Source: Puccinellia tenuiflora (lineage: Eukaryota; Streptophyta; Magnoliopsida; Poales; Poaceae). Taken from it: 64,000 bases of DNA. The first letter of the stretch is position 1; every line of letters begins with the position of its first letter. Made by a program: the position numbers and the translations under genes. The stretch is taken from NCBI GenBank assembly GCA_012064385.1, contig QRDG01000524.1, positions 1,271,489 to 1,335,488 of the forward strand. The letters run 5' to 3'. A model generated the notes under the pieces. It ran no database searches. It saw only the letters and a list, made by a program, of their open reading frames with translations, and was not told the origin of the DNA. Below are positions 34,654-44,380 of this stretch, in pieces.

Positions 34654-35645
34654 CTACTCAGTTTGAGAATTAATAAAAGATTTGAGGGTATCCTCAAGTG
34701 ATTGGCGATTGCAACTGTTTGCTCCATTATAATTACTATTAACTGGTGCTCCATTGTAGTAGTTGTTGTTTGGTGCTCCTGCATGGTTATATGGTTTCGA
34801 ATAATTTGGTCCAAAGTTAGGACCTTTCCATCCAAGATTAAAAGTATTACGGGCTATAAAATCTATTTCTTCAATTTGACCATTGGTGACAGTCTTTACC
34901 TGGGCTTTGTTCTTACCTTTAAGAACAACAATTAATTCATCTACCTTTGTTGTAAACTCTTCACTATTGGTTTCAGTTATGGCGTTCACCTTTTTGGTAT
35001 AGGTTCTTTCAATATGCCATTGCGCATGATTATCTTGCATATCACTGAGTAGTTTCTTGGCTACTTCAATTTCATTTCCCATAAAAGTTCCTCCTTCAGC
35101 TGTATCAAACATAGATTTTGACATGGGGTTAAGAGCATTATAAAATAAGTGGAGAATTAACCATTCCTCCATTCCATGGTTAGGATAGTTCCTAACAGAA
35201 TCCTTCATACCCATGCAAGCGCTAGTGGCTCGCGTTCTTCCGGCCTAAATCCTGTAGTGACAGAACGTAGCTGCATAGTCTTAGGAGGTGGAAAATATTT
35301 AGTCATGAAAATATTGCAACAGTTCTCCCAAGATGTAATTGTGCCTTCGGGCAACGCTAATAACCATTCTTTTGCTTTCCCTGTGAGTGAAAAAAGGAAT
35401 AGCCTTAGCTTAACTGCACTAGGGTCAACATCTTTCATACGCATCATATCATATAAATCAGTAAAAGTATTCAAGTGCATACCTGCATCCTCAAAAGCTG
35501 AACCACTAAACTGGTTCTATTGAATCAAGTTCAAAAGATTAGGCTTAATTTCATAGTTTTACGCAACAACGGCGGGCTGAGTGATGGGTGCACGTAAAGT
35601 AGTCATCATTAGGAGTAGCAAACTGCCCATGCTTCTTGTTTGCCA
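34654..35645 (-). pseudogene. A3 gag (Retrotrans_gag)
   Basis: The start is probably the ATG at 35645 (MANKKHGQFATPN). The gag core is read as MHLNTFTDLYDMM, LTGKAKEWLLALPEG and TKYFPPPKTMQLR (35480-35205), a frame change near 35210, then YPNHGMEEWLILHLFYNAL, GGTFMGNEIEVAKKLL and an Asn/Tyr/Gly-rich tail (NNNYYNGAPVNSNYNGA) to 34654. A stop after CVKL near 35560 also breaks the N-terminal part. Confidence 0.8.
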
Positions 35646-35810
35646 TACTCATTTTTGGGGGGTTTTATAATTATGACAGAATGTAAACTAATATTTTTGG
35701 GTTTTCAAATAAGCTAAACAAAATAAACTAGAAACAAGAAATAAACTAAAACAAAATTTAACGAAACTAAAAAGGGCTCTAGTAACCTTACCAGGGTAGC
35801 GGAAAATACT

Positions 35811-35828
35811 TCCCCGACAACGGCGCCA
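35811..35828 (-). other. Primer-binding site of A3 (tRNA-Asp type)
   Basis: On the minus strand TGGCGCCGTTGTCGGGGA, one mismatch from the tRNA-Asp site of A2. Confidence 0.88.
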
Positions 35829-35830
35829 GA

Positions 35831-37186
35831 AAAAGGGGATACCTTCGATCCGGATTATCGGATTGTAGTACGTAGCTTTTTCCCCTATGAGACCCAGGGT
35901 TTATCGAACCTGGAAGTATGTGCTTGATAAGGTTAGTCAACAAGCCTAAGAAAGTTCTATTAAATTTACGTTTCATCAGACCAATCTTGTTTTCTGAAAG
36001 GGTTGTTCTCAATGGATTAAAATAGGCCAGGGCCAGGGTTGTTCTCAATGCGTTAGTTCCATGGGATAAATAAGATAAGGATGCAAACAATTAGTAATAA
36101 TTAATTCTCATGCTATATAATATATGTAGGCAATGTGTCCATAAATCACTATGGCTCAGAACACTAGTTACCATAGAGTATTTGTCCAACCGCTGGCCCT
36201 AATCCGTCTCGCGGGGTTGCCTTTGTATTTAAGAATTAACAGACAAAATCATTAAGTACTGTGACATCATTGTTGCTCCTAAGAGAATTGCTTTCAGCTG
36301 TTGTACTCCTCTTACTGTCACTGAGTTTCACTGTCAGCCTTCCACGCATCTCTTGTCATACCTACACCTTGATCACTCTTCGGGGTCTTGGGTACCTGAC
36401 AAGTCCTAGGAGCGAGGCATAGATAAAAACAGGTATATGTATGACATAAAGAACTCATTAAGCTAACTTCCCATGAATAATAAGTTGCACATACCTGCGA
36501 GGCTAGGCCTCAGCCCTTAGCCCGAGTGGACTACTCACACATCGCGATCATATCAGCAATAGAAAACATTGTTGTAAATAGTACTTGAATTGAAATAATG
36601 ATAGTTCTTACAATGTTGCCAATCGCGATGAGATCAAAATTACAAAGTAGTATGGCTATGTCTATGGTTGTGATGGTGGCGTGGTGATGCGGCAGCACTT
36701 CGTGGTGGTGATGATGAATGGATGCGACGGCATAATGGCGGCGTGGTGATGGGTGATGTCTCTCTTCTGGTGGCTGTTTCCTCCCCTTCTTATAGTAGCA
36801 GCGGACGAGATTAGGTTTTCGGAGGCCTTCTGATGCGAATTAGCCCTCGGCCCTGTGATGACTTTTGGAGGTTTTTTATCTGACGGTTGCAACGCCGTAC
36901 GGTACAGTGGTGGGTACGGTCGGTCGCCACGGTACCGCCACTCGTTACACTTGGTTCGAAGGCATCTTGGCTTGTAATTTATTTCCTTGATCATTTCCTT
37001 CCTTTTTGTCCAGATTTCCAGTGATTTCCACGTTCAAAACTGCAGACAAAAATCATGACAAAGGGATTTTGCAATTGATTGCACATTAGTGATTAGTGGC
37101 AGGTGTAGAGTCAATATCTTGTTAAATAAATGACAAGGATACGGTTTTAAACAGTGAATAAAGATGCGTATAATTTACACGCATCA
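35831..37186 (-). repeat. 5' LTR of A3
   Basis: On the minus strand it starts TGATGCGTGTAAATTATACGCATC at 37186, itself a near-palindrome, and ends next to the primer-binding site at about 35831. The inner boundary lacks a clear CA and is set from the primer-binding site. Unlike A2 and the plus-strand LTRs, it belongs to a TGATGCGTG subfamily. Confidence 0.75.
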
Positions 37187-37391
37187 GCATCAAAAAGTGG
37201 TGCGCCACTTGTATGTGCATATACCCGTGGCGCACCAAAAACATGTGCGACACGGGTATGTACATATACCCGTGGAGCACCAAGCCCGTGCACCACGGGT
37301 AACCATTTACTAGTGGCGTGATAGCCATGGCGCAGGGGCCTATGCCACGGGTGTCCAATATAGGTGCACCACGGGTAAGCTTTTCTTAGTG
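37187..37391 (-). mobile_element. CACTA transposon terminus
   Basis: Read on the minus strand the segment starts CACTAAGAAAAGC at 37391. It carries the subterminal repeats typical of Triticeae CACTA elements: ACCCGTGGTGCAC, GTGGCGCACCA and CCCGTGTCGCACA in both orientations. It is cut after 205 bp by the A3 LTR. The other terminus is not in the window. Confidence 0.72.
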
Positions 37392-38002
37392 TTTGGTTCT
37401 TCGGCTTCTCTCCAGTGGTGACAAGCTTGGTCAGATCCCCTCGTGCGTTTGGCGCGGTTGATGAGGGTGGTACTGGCTACAGGTGAAGACCCCTCCTGGT
37501 CCGTTCGGTGTTGACGGTGACGACATCCGCGAGCACCATTTACCTCCTTGGAGGCGCTGTCGTGTGTAGCCTTACTCGCATGCTCCTTTGGCCTGTGATT
37601 TCGGGTGAAAACCTAGATCCTCTTGGATTGGGCAACGACGTCGTGTTCATCGTACCCTCCTTGGAGGCGTTACATTGAATTCATTGTCTTGTGTCGGTTC
37701 TTCTTGTTGGGTGATGACTTTGTCTGTGTAGCTTCTGGTTGAGTGCTTTCGAAGTATGCTACATAGGGGGATGGTAGGGTCCTGATCCAGCGGCACCCTC
37801 TAGCTTCATTGCTGGAGGATGAAGGCATCAATCTAGTGTTTCCTCTGTAGTTATCCTTACTATGCTTGTTGTAATCATCCTCGGGTTAGTGTGGGTGTTG
37901 TTTTTCTCCTTGAGCTTTCATTGTTCGTGGTGGTTGTAATACTAGTCGTTCGTGGCTTTATTAATTTAAAGCTGGGCTCTTCGAGCCTTTTCTCTAAAAA
38001 AC
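37392..38002 (+). mobile_element. 5'-truncated LINE 3' end
   Basis: About 610 bp of T/G-rich non-coding sequence ends 'taatttaaagctgggctcttcgagcc...ctctaaaaaac', the form of plant LINE 3' ends in which the tail is A-rich. No ORF2 domain is recognised, so only the 3' UTR is left. Confidence 0.5.
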
Positions 38003-38385
38003 ATACTAGACCATTATCCCGGTCGAGACTATTGCTTTCCCGGTGCACCAAACAAATCCAGGGTTTAAAATAGATCGGAATTTGAAAGTTTAGTGTGCTG
38101 ATTTCGAGGATCGAAACTTTGAGGTTCGATTTTGCTAATGCCTATAAATTGAAGGTTCGATTTGGATTTTTCCCTTATGGATTGCGAACGGGGCGTGGAA
38201 TACGCTTTCGTTATCTTCAAAATATATGCAAATAATGTGCAAATAAAATAAGAAACAAATACTGCATATGCAGATTTTTTTTAGTAGCAGCAACAGGGCT
38301 GCGGGTAGCCATCTACAAAATAGTTGATTATCAAAAAAGATCACACTTATGACCACAATATGTAAACCATTTATATTTTTCACTA
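38003..38385. other. Unassigned A/T-rich sequence
   Basis: No gene, domain or repeat terminus is recognised here. A short T-run and an A/G-rich stretch at 38270-38345 are the only features. Confidence 0.4.
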
Positions 38386-38488
38386 CTCCTCCGTCTCATA
38401 TTATTTATCACTTGAACGTGTGTATTTATACGTATTTTAGTGTGTAGATTCATTCGTTTCAGCGACAACTAATATGTGACGGAGGAAA
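38386..38488. mobile_element. Stowaway-type MITE
   Basis: A 103-bp element flanked by TA on both sides, with ends CTCCTCCGTCTCATATTA and TAATATGTGACGGAGGAA that are inverted copies. It has the 'cgacaactaatatg' block characteristic of one Triticeae Stowaway family. Confidence 0.85.
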
Positions 38489-38510
38489 TAGTTCAGAATA
38501 TTGTGCAATA

Positions 38511-38634
38511 CTACCTCCGTTCCTAAATATAAGATGTTTTAGCTTTTTTTTTTTTTCAAATTCGGATGTATTTAGACGTGTATCTAGTCTATAGTAAAAT
38601 AGCTAAAACATCTTATAGTTCGGAACAGAGAGAG
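38511..38634. mobile_element. Stowaway-type MITE
   Basis: A 124-bp element between TA dinucleotides, with inverted ends CTACCTCCGTTCCTAAATATAAGATG and CATCTTATAGTTCGGAACAGAGAGAG. A T-run interrupts the left arm. Confidence 0.85.
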
Positions 38635-38689
38635 TAATTCACTAGACTACAAAGCAACAAAGCATATTAAATAGATTTTTCTGTAGTTC

Positions 38690-39028
38690 GGCAACATTGG
38701 AAATAGTAACCAGAGATGCTTATAGTACATATTATTCATGACATCACAGTTTTAACACAAAACAGGAATTTCTGTTCTTAAAACATCCAAAAATAATCAT
38801 TCAGCACAAGAGTGTCCAGAACAAAGGCCACTTGACCATACATCAACAACAATACAATACCACTACACGATGACAGTGATGCCCATGATAGTTATGTACA
38901 TGGCAGCATTTATATGTAGAACATTACAACGGCACCACACGAGAATTGTAAATTATTCCAGAGCATGACTTCAGCCGCTTGATGAATTGATGCTGCTCCT
39001 CTGAAGTCCTGATAAAGCAAGACATGAT
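38690..39028 (-). other. Possible 3' UTR exon of the aspartic protease gene
   Basis: Exon 10 continues 16 bases past the stop to a GTATGT donor at 39457, and a good acceptor (CTTTTTTCAG) precedes 39028. The segment has no ORF. Its 3' end is not marked by a clear polyadenylation signal, so the left boundary is a guess. Confidence 0.4.
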
Positions 39029-39693
39029 CTGAAAAAAGAAGATAAAGAAAGACATGAATTGGGATCTAGCTAACATGTGATACATATACTATTATGCCGC
39101 ATCCTGTTAATGCAATCTGATGGTGTATTACAGAGTGATTTTCTGGACCAGGAAATAAGAAACATGGACTCTAACCAGAGAACCGGACCACATGATGAAG
39201 CAATACAACATCTTTTCAGTTTATAAGCTTTTCAGGAGTTTGTCAATAAAATTAGAGGCTAAAGTATTTTTTCCCTCGTTCTTTGAACTTTTTCTTTATA
39301 TCATTCAAGCTTGCAGTGGTTTTTTAAACATTACATAATGCTACCAAATACATGGACTTACATGTCAAATTCAATATATTACCCAACTGAAAACATAAAA
39401 GTAACCCCAAGTCTAATAAAGCAGCAAATCATGATAGCAGCCAATTATAAGACATACCTTTCTTGTTGTTGCGCTAACTGGCATAAAAGATTAGGACTTG
39501 TGCAAGCATCATAGCAAATACAGTAATTATCGGAATTTTGTATGACATGTGTCCAGCGTTCACATGTTTCTTCCTTGTTGACCTGACAACATTAACCGAC
39601 CGAGAACCTGACAGACTCATATGTTGTTAATCAGTGGCAAAGATGACAACAGGAAGGATTGGAGTGAAGTTGGAAGGAGGAAATTCGAGCTTA

Positions 39694-39694
39694 A
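39694..39694 (-). other. Mutated splice donor of aspartic protease exon 9
   Basis: On the minus strand exon 9 should end ...TATGATT|GTAAGC; the sequence has TTAAGC. Only with the donor at this exact base does exon 9 (phase 1) join exon 10 in frame to give the family's N-Y-D-C-S motif. Without it the frame runs to TAA at 39627-39629. Confidence 0.72.
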
Positions 39695-39832
39695 AATCAT
39701 AATTTATCCAGCCCAATAACATATTCTCCAAGTCATGAACAACAATTTTATCCATAAGAGCTATATCTGAGACAAAACAAGCAAATATTTAGCAGTACAC
39801 CCCAACTTTAAAGAGGAATTAAATTGTTAATA

Positions 39833-40580
39833 GGGTAATTCGACAAATGTCACTACATTTGATAGGTACCACTACCAGCTCTTCCTTTCCGCTGACAGCC
39901 TGAATCCTGTCCCTCTGCCACCTATCTTGCTATCCTCCTCGCCAACGCCTATCCTCTAACAGTTGCCGTGCCTGGACTTTCAGTGCTCTCCCTCTACCGT
40001 GCCTCCACGCCATATAGATGTTCCCTAAATCCATGGCTGGAGCCATGGCTACAAAATGTGCTTACCTCCAAGGTCCAAGCTGGAACAAGAAGACAAAGAG
40101 GAGCTGTGGGTCGCAGCTGCCACCTAACTGCCAGGTTGTCACGGCAGCACACGTACCACTGCCAAGATTCCACAGCAGTACAACATTGTGCTGCCAGAAG
40201 AAGAGAAGGAGATTATACGCAAAAAAAAAAAAAAAAAAAAAAAAAAAGAGAGAGAGAAGGAGAGGGGCTGCACGTTGCAAGGGACCTGTCGTAGTGCGAG
40301 TAGCCGCCTACCACTTAAATCGGAAAAGTTGTTTATAACTGCCTAGCTGGGTCTGGTCACACATTAGGATCCAGGTTACCCTTTCTTATGATGATAATGA
40401 AGGGGCATTTTGTTTGTTCTCTACGAACAAAATGCCTTATGAGCTCTATTGAAGTTTAAATGGCCATAATGACACAGGAGGATGTACCTAATAGCTGCAA
40501 TGACATTTTTTATAACTGACTTAATCAGTGGCATTTATTCCAATATGCATAGTTGACAGTGGCATTTATCGGATTGACCC
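39833..40580. mobile_element. Mutator-like MITE in intron 8 of the aspartic protease
   Basis: A 748-bp element with terminal inverted repeats GGGTAATTCGACAAATGTCACT / reverse of AGTGGCATTTATCGGATTGACCC. The 9-bp flanks TTGTTAATA (39824-39832) and TTGTTACTA (40581-40589) match at 8 of 9. It contains a 27-nt poly-A run (about 40219-40246) and a perfect hairpin (GCATTTTGTT...AACAAAATGC) at about 40403-40434. The ORFs inside are low-complexity. Confidence 0.75.
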
Positions 40581-42239
40581 TTGTTACTAATGTTACTGAA
40601 GAGTTTAATTTACGGATTGCATAGATCAAAGATGAAATATAAGCTAATACATAATATTAAGAGTTCATTTAACTAACCTCCAAGTACCGTTATTTGTTTA
40701 CCATAGTTCCTTTTCCATGCAATGCAAGAGATTGTTTGGTCCTCCTGTGAGGCATACTGTCCTCCTGTGAGGCTAACCATATATGCAGGTTCACAAAAAT
40801 TCAACACTGGAAGGCTTTCAACTTACAGAACGCATATAGTTTTTTGGCTTCAGTATCATTGCAGAACCACCCACAAAGCGCAGTGTCAAGGTTGGAAATG
40901 ATAAGTCGACACTGGTTGAAAACATAACCGTGAGGTAGTTTGACATAGGAAAAGATGATTAAGAGTTGTTTGTTTCTTTTCATAACAGCGAACATACCTG
41001 CTAGAAGTAGCAAAGCATCTATCCCCATTCCTCACAACTGGGCGCATAGATGGAGATACTGCAGCAGTTATCTACATATATGAAACATAAAACAGTTCAA
41101 CAATTTTGCTAGATCACATACTTCACATTTTATCAAAGAAGATTATGATATCGCTGATCTCACCGCATCAACGAAAGCATCAAAGGCTCCATCTGCAAGG
41201 TATGTGAACGTAGTTCCTGAATCCACAACAGTTTTTTGTACAGGTGATGGTCTAAAAATTGAAGGGTCAATGGGCAGCTCTTGACCATTCACGGAAATGC
41301 TCTGCAGATTCAGTTCATAATAATTCCTGTATTGTATCTAATAAGTTAGGGCATGAACTTCAGCAAATATAGGAGTAGCCAACATGGTTTTTCAATAGTC
41401 CAATGAACTTGACTTAATGTTGCTGTCATAACTTATAGGGTATATCATCATTCTACATAACCTTAGATACAAGCATAAATTATTGCTAAGAGATACAGCT
41501 AAATATTAAAGATAGACAACGTATTTTCTAGATATGTTAGCCTCTAGAATTTCTGGACAGTACATATTTCATTCCCATGGCCACATTACACTCGATGCAG
41601 TCTCTGCGTTTCTTATGGATTATGCAGACATGTAGGAGAATGATCACTGAAACATATATATGACTGAAAAACATACAGTGAATTTAGCAGTGGAGTGTAC
41701 ACAATCCCTGGCTCCAGAATTTGGCCAAAGACAAGGATGCCGCCACCACCTGATTTCATACACATAGAGAACACAGCAGATGATAACCCCAGGGAGTGTA
41801 GCTGGGAATTGAATGAAAATAGATATGGCGAAAAGCCAAATATGCCATCGAATGACTCCTCTGCCAGTTCACCCGACCGTAATGTGCCGCATCTGATCCA
41901 ATAAAAAAATGATGAAACCATGAGCGAATTGAACCAATCCACCTGATGTGTTAATCGTGCATTTCAGTTATCTGAAAAGAGCTCAAGGATCTAATGCTTG
42001 AAGGACAAGTATCCGGCACAGGATATTGACATTGGGTAATGTAAGATATAGAGGATCGCAGATTGTTGACTGGTAAAACATAAACACTCACAATCATAGT
42101 AAAAACGACAACACAACTATGCTCGCCGCTCAAGTATAGTAATATCTGCAGTGGCCATCAGACAAATGAAATCGCGAACAATTGATCCCATTTGCGACAT
42201 CTTGGCTTGAACATTGCAAAGGAAAATTGGCCAATTCGA

Positions 42240-42520
42240 TATCTGGATTGAATTCAGGGCAGTACAGGCTCACGGCTGCTCTGCCCCCTCAAGTGCTGGA
42301 CTCCGTCGCCGCGAGGTCATGAGACTCCGGGAACGAGGTCGCCGTCTCGCCGCGAGGGGCGAGCGGAGTCCATTCCATATGGCTGCCACGAGAAGGAAGG
42401 CGTGCGCTTGCCGCGCGGCGCGCCGTCTGCCGCTAGCCTGCTATAGTGTCAGTTATTGGGATCGCTAGATCTGCTCTGCTCCTACGCCGTCGCCGGGCAA
42501 AGATTTGTTTTTTTAACGAG
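42240..42520. other. GC-rich CpG-dense patch in intron 3
   Basis: About 280 bp much richer in CpG than its surroundings ('gtcgccgcgaggtc', 'cgcgcggcgcgccgtc'). Open frames on the plus strand give an Arg-rich peptide with no family. It may be a fragment of a captured gene or a promoter; I cannot tell which. Confidence 0.35.
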
Positions 42521-42617
42521 GGAACAGCGTCGGGATTTTTTTTTTTTTTGGTGACAAGGGAACAGCGTCGGGATGGCTAGGGCGTCCGTGTTGGGCCGCT
42601 CGGTTTATTTTGGGCTA

Positions 42618-43060
42618 TAGGTGGCCAAACGGGCCGGCACGGCCCGGCACGGCCCGGCATGTGCGCGGCACGGCCCGGCAACGGCACGGCCCGTTGGGCA
42701 CGATTATAATCGTGCCGTGCCTGGGCCGGCCTGCGTGCCGTGGCCTAACCTCTGGCACGGCCCGGGAGGCACGCCGACGGCCCGTTAGGCACGGTTGGCC
42801 CGTCGGGCACGGCCCATTTAGCGTAAATGTGGCCCAAAATTGAAAAAAAATAAAAATAGATCAAAAAATTTAAAAAATAAATAAATAAACAACCTAATCG
42901 TGCCGTGCCGGGCCGGCCCATGGGCCTCGATCGGAGCTGGGCACGAACCGGGCCCGTGCCGGGGCACGGCCCGTTAAAATCCGTGCCAGGCCGTGCCCGG
43001 GCCGTGCTTTTTTTCCGTGCCTCGGGCTGGCACGCTCGGCCCGGCCCGTTTGGCCAGCTA
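42618..43060. mobile_element. GC-rich terminal-inverted-repeat element in intron 3 of the aspartic protease
   Basis: 443 bp with inverted ends TAGGTGGCCAAACGGGCC / GGCCCGTTTGGCCAGCTA. The interior is built of degenerate GGCACGGCCCG repeats on both arms around an A/T-rich centre (42840-42895). It is flanked by the 12-bp direct repeat TATTTTGGGCTA (42606-42617 and 43061-43072). The ends resemble small hAT-like elements, but hAT duplications are 8 bp, so the superfamily is left open. Confidence 0.7.
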
Positions 43061-43240
43061 TATTTTGGGCTATGATCTAGGTGGCGGGTCACACGGCAGA
43101 AAATCCACTTGTGTAGGGAGGCCCTCAAAAAAAAATTTTTTTTTGTACAAAAACAATTGTGTAGGGAGGTGGACCGGAAAAAAGAAGGAGAGGTAAACAT
43201 ATTTTTCTCCTAAAAAAAGGGGAGGTAAGTAAACCTACTA

Positions 43241-43333
43241 CTCCCTCCGATCCATAAAAAATGTGTTTTATTTTGTACTAAGTTAGTATAAACTTTGTAC
43301 TAAATGGGCGACACTTTTTATTAATCGAAGGAG
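43241..43333. mobile_element. Stowaway-type MITE, with a related partial copy at about 43386-43460
   Basis: Between TA dinucleotides, with ends CTCCCTCCGATCCATAAA and TTTATTAATCGAAGGAG. The next 75 bp (43386-43460) repeat the same interior ('tatactaagttggtataaa', 'gacgacactagaccggagggag') in one arm, so a second copy is truncated beside it, just downstream (minus strand) of the exon 3 donor. Confidence 0.78.
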
Positions 43334-44002
43334 TATTTTTCTCCTACATATCAAGTTTTAGTTATATATTCCTACCAAAATGATAATAGTGTCGTTCATT
43401 TTATACTAAGTTGGTATAAATTTTATATTAAGTAGACGACACTAGACCGGAGGGAGCAGTAATTTAGATGGATATCCTTAAATTACGGGCCTTAACTTAC
43501 CCAAAAATGATAGGGCCGGTAGTAGTAGATGATTTCTGCCCAGCTCCTTTGAGAATCTCCATGTGTACCACGTCAGATAGGTAGTACCCGATTGCTCCTG
43601 AGAGGTCAACCGACCCAGGACCATAGTGGAGATCGAACTCACACACACTACTTGAATTGCTGCATACTGCAAGGTCGTGGCTGCGGACCATGTCTTGGCA
43701 TCTCCTGTCTGAACATGCCAGCGGAGACGATGTCGATGATGACCTAGGGTCAAACGATGATTGCTGGCCCTGAGAAACAATAGAACAACAGAAATTACTA
43801 GTACTTGTTTTTATCATGAAGAGAAAGAGTAATAGCTTGGGGCTAAGAAAAGATGACCCACAGTGAGTCCCGGCACACCCGGTGTATGGCAATCAACCTA
43901 GGGCATGTTACTGCCCGTATCAATGAGCACACGGAATTCTTGTGGTGGAGTTCCGAGCTGCACGCGGGTTAGATAGGGCCTGCAGACAGAGAAGGGCGTT
44001 TT

Positions 44003-44380
44003 GGTGCCCGGGCACACATGCTCCCGGTATTTTCGGGAGCAAAAAAAAATTGAAAAACTTTTCAAAAAATTCCGAAAAAAATCATGCACGTACCTGAGTA
44101 TGTTACGCACCACCGTGAAAAATTTCGCACCGAAATGAAATCGTATGCGCCCTGTGAAAAAATGACAAAATTCTGACAGAAAATGAGATCCAAAATTTTG
44201 AATTTCTGTCAGAATTTTGTCATTTTTGCACAGGGAGCATGCAATATCATTTCGGTGCGAAATTTTTCACGGTGGTGCGTAACATACTCGGGTACGTGCA
44301 TGATTTTTTTCGGAATTTTTGAAAAGTTTTCAAATTTTTTTTGCTCCCGAAAATATCGGGAGCATGTGTGCCCGGGCACC
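44003..44380. mobile_element. 378-bp near-perfect foldback (palindromic) element in intron 1
   Basis: Two arms of about 175 nt are inverted copies: GGTGCCCGGGCACACATGCTCCC at the left, and its complement at the right end, continuing through 'cgggagc', A-runs, 'cacggtggtgcgtaacatac' and 'gaatttctgtcag' to a loop of about 20 nt near 44190. The element lies 24 bp from the exon 2 acceptor. No convincing target duplication is seen. The transcribed strand could form a long hairpin. Confidence 0.8.

Larger units (their letters stand above)
31523..37186 (-). mobile_element. Minus-strand Athila-type element A3, gag-protease plus Athila ORF1-like ORF
   Basis: The minus-strand order is 5' LTR (37186-about 35831), primer-binding site (35828-35811), gag, protease, 0.9 kb of non-coding sequence with palindromic repeats, then an ORF resembling the Athila 'ORF-1' family. 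That ORF is interrupted by a Mutator-like element and finally cut by A2. No RT or integrase lies between protease and the 3' ORF. A3 is itself inserted in a CACTA terminus. Confidence 0.75.

Noticed and set aside
42610..43200. ORFs on both strands rich in Gly, Pro and Arg
   Set aside because: Products of the GGCACGGCCCG repeat in the inverted-repeat element, not genes.
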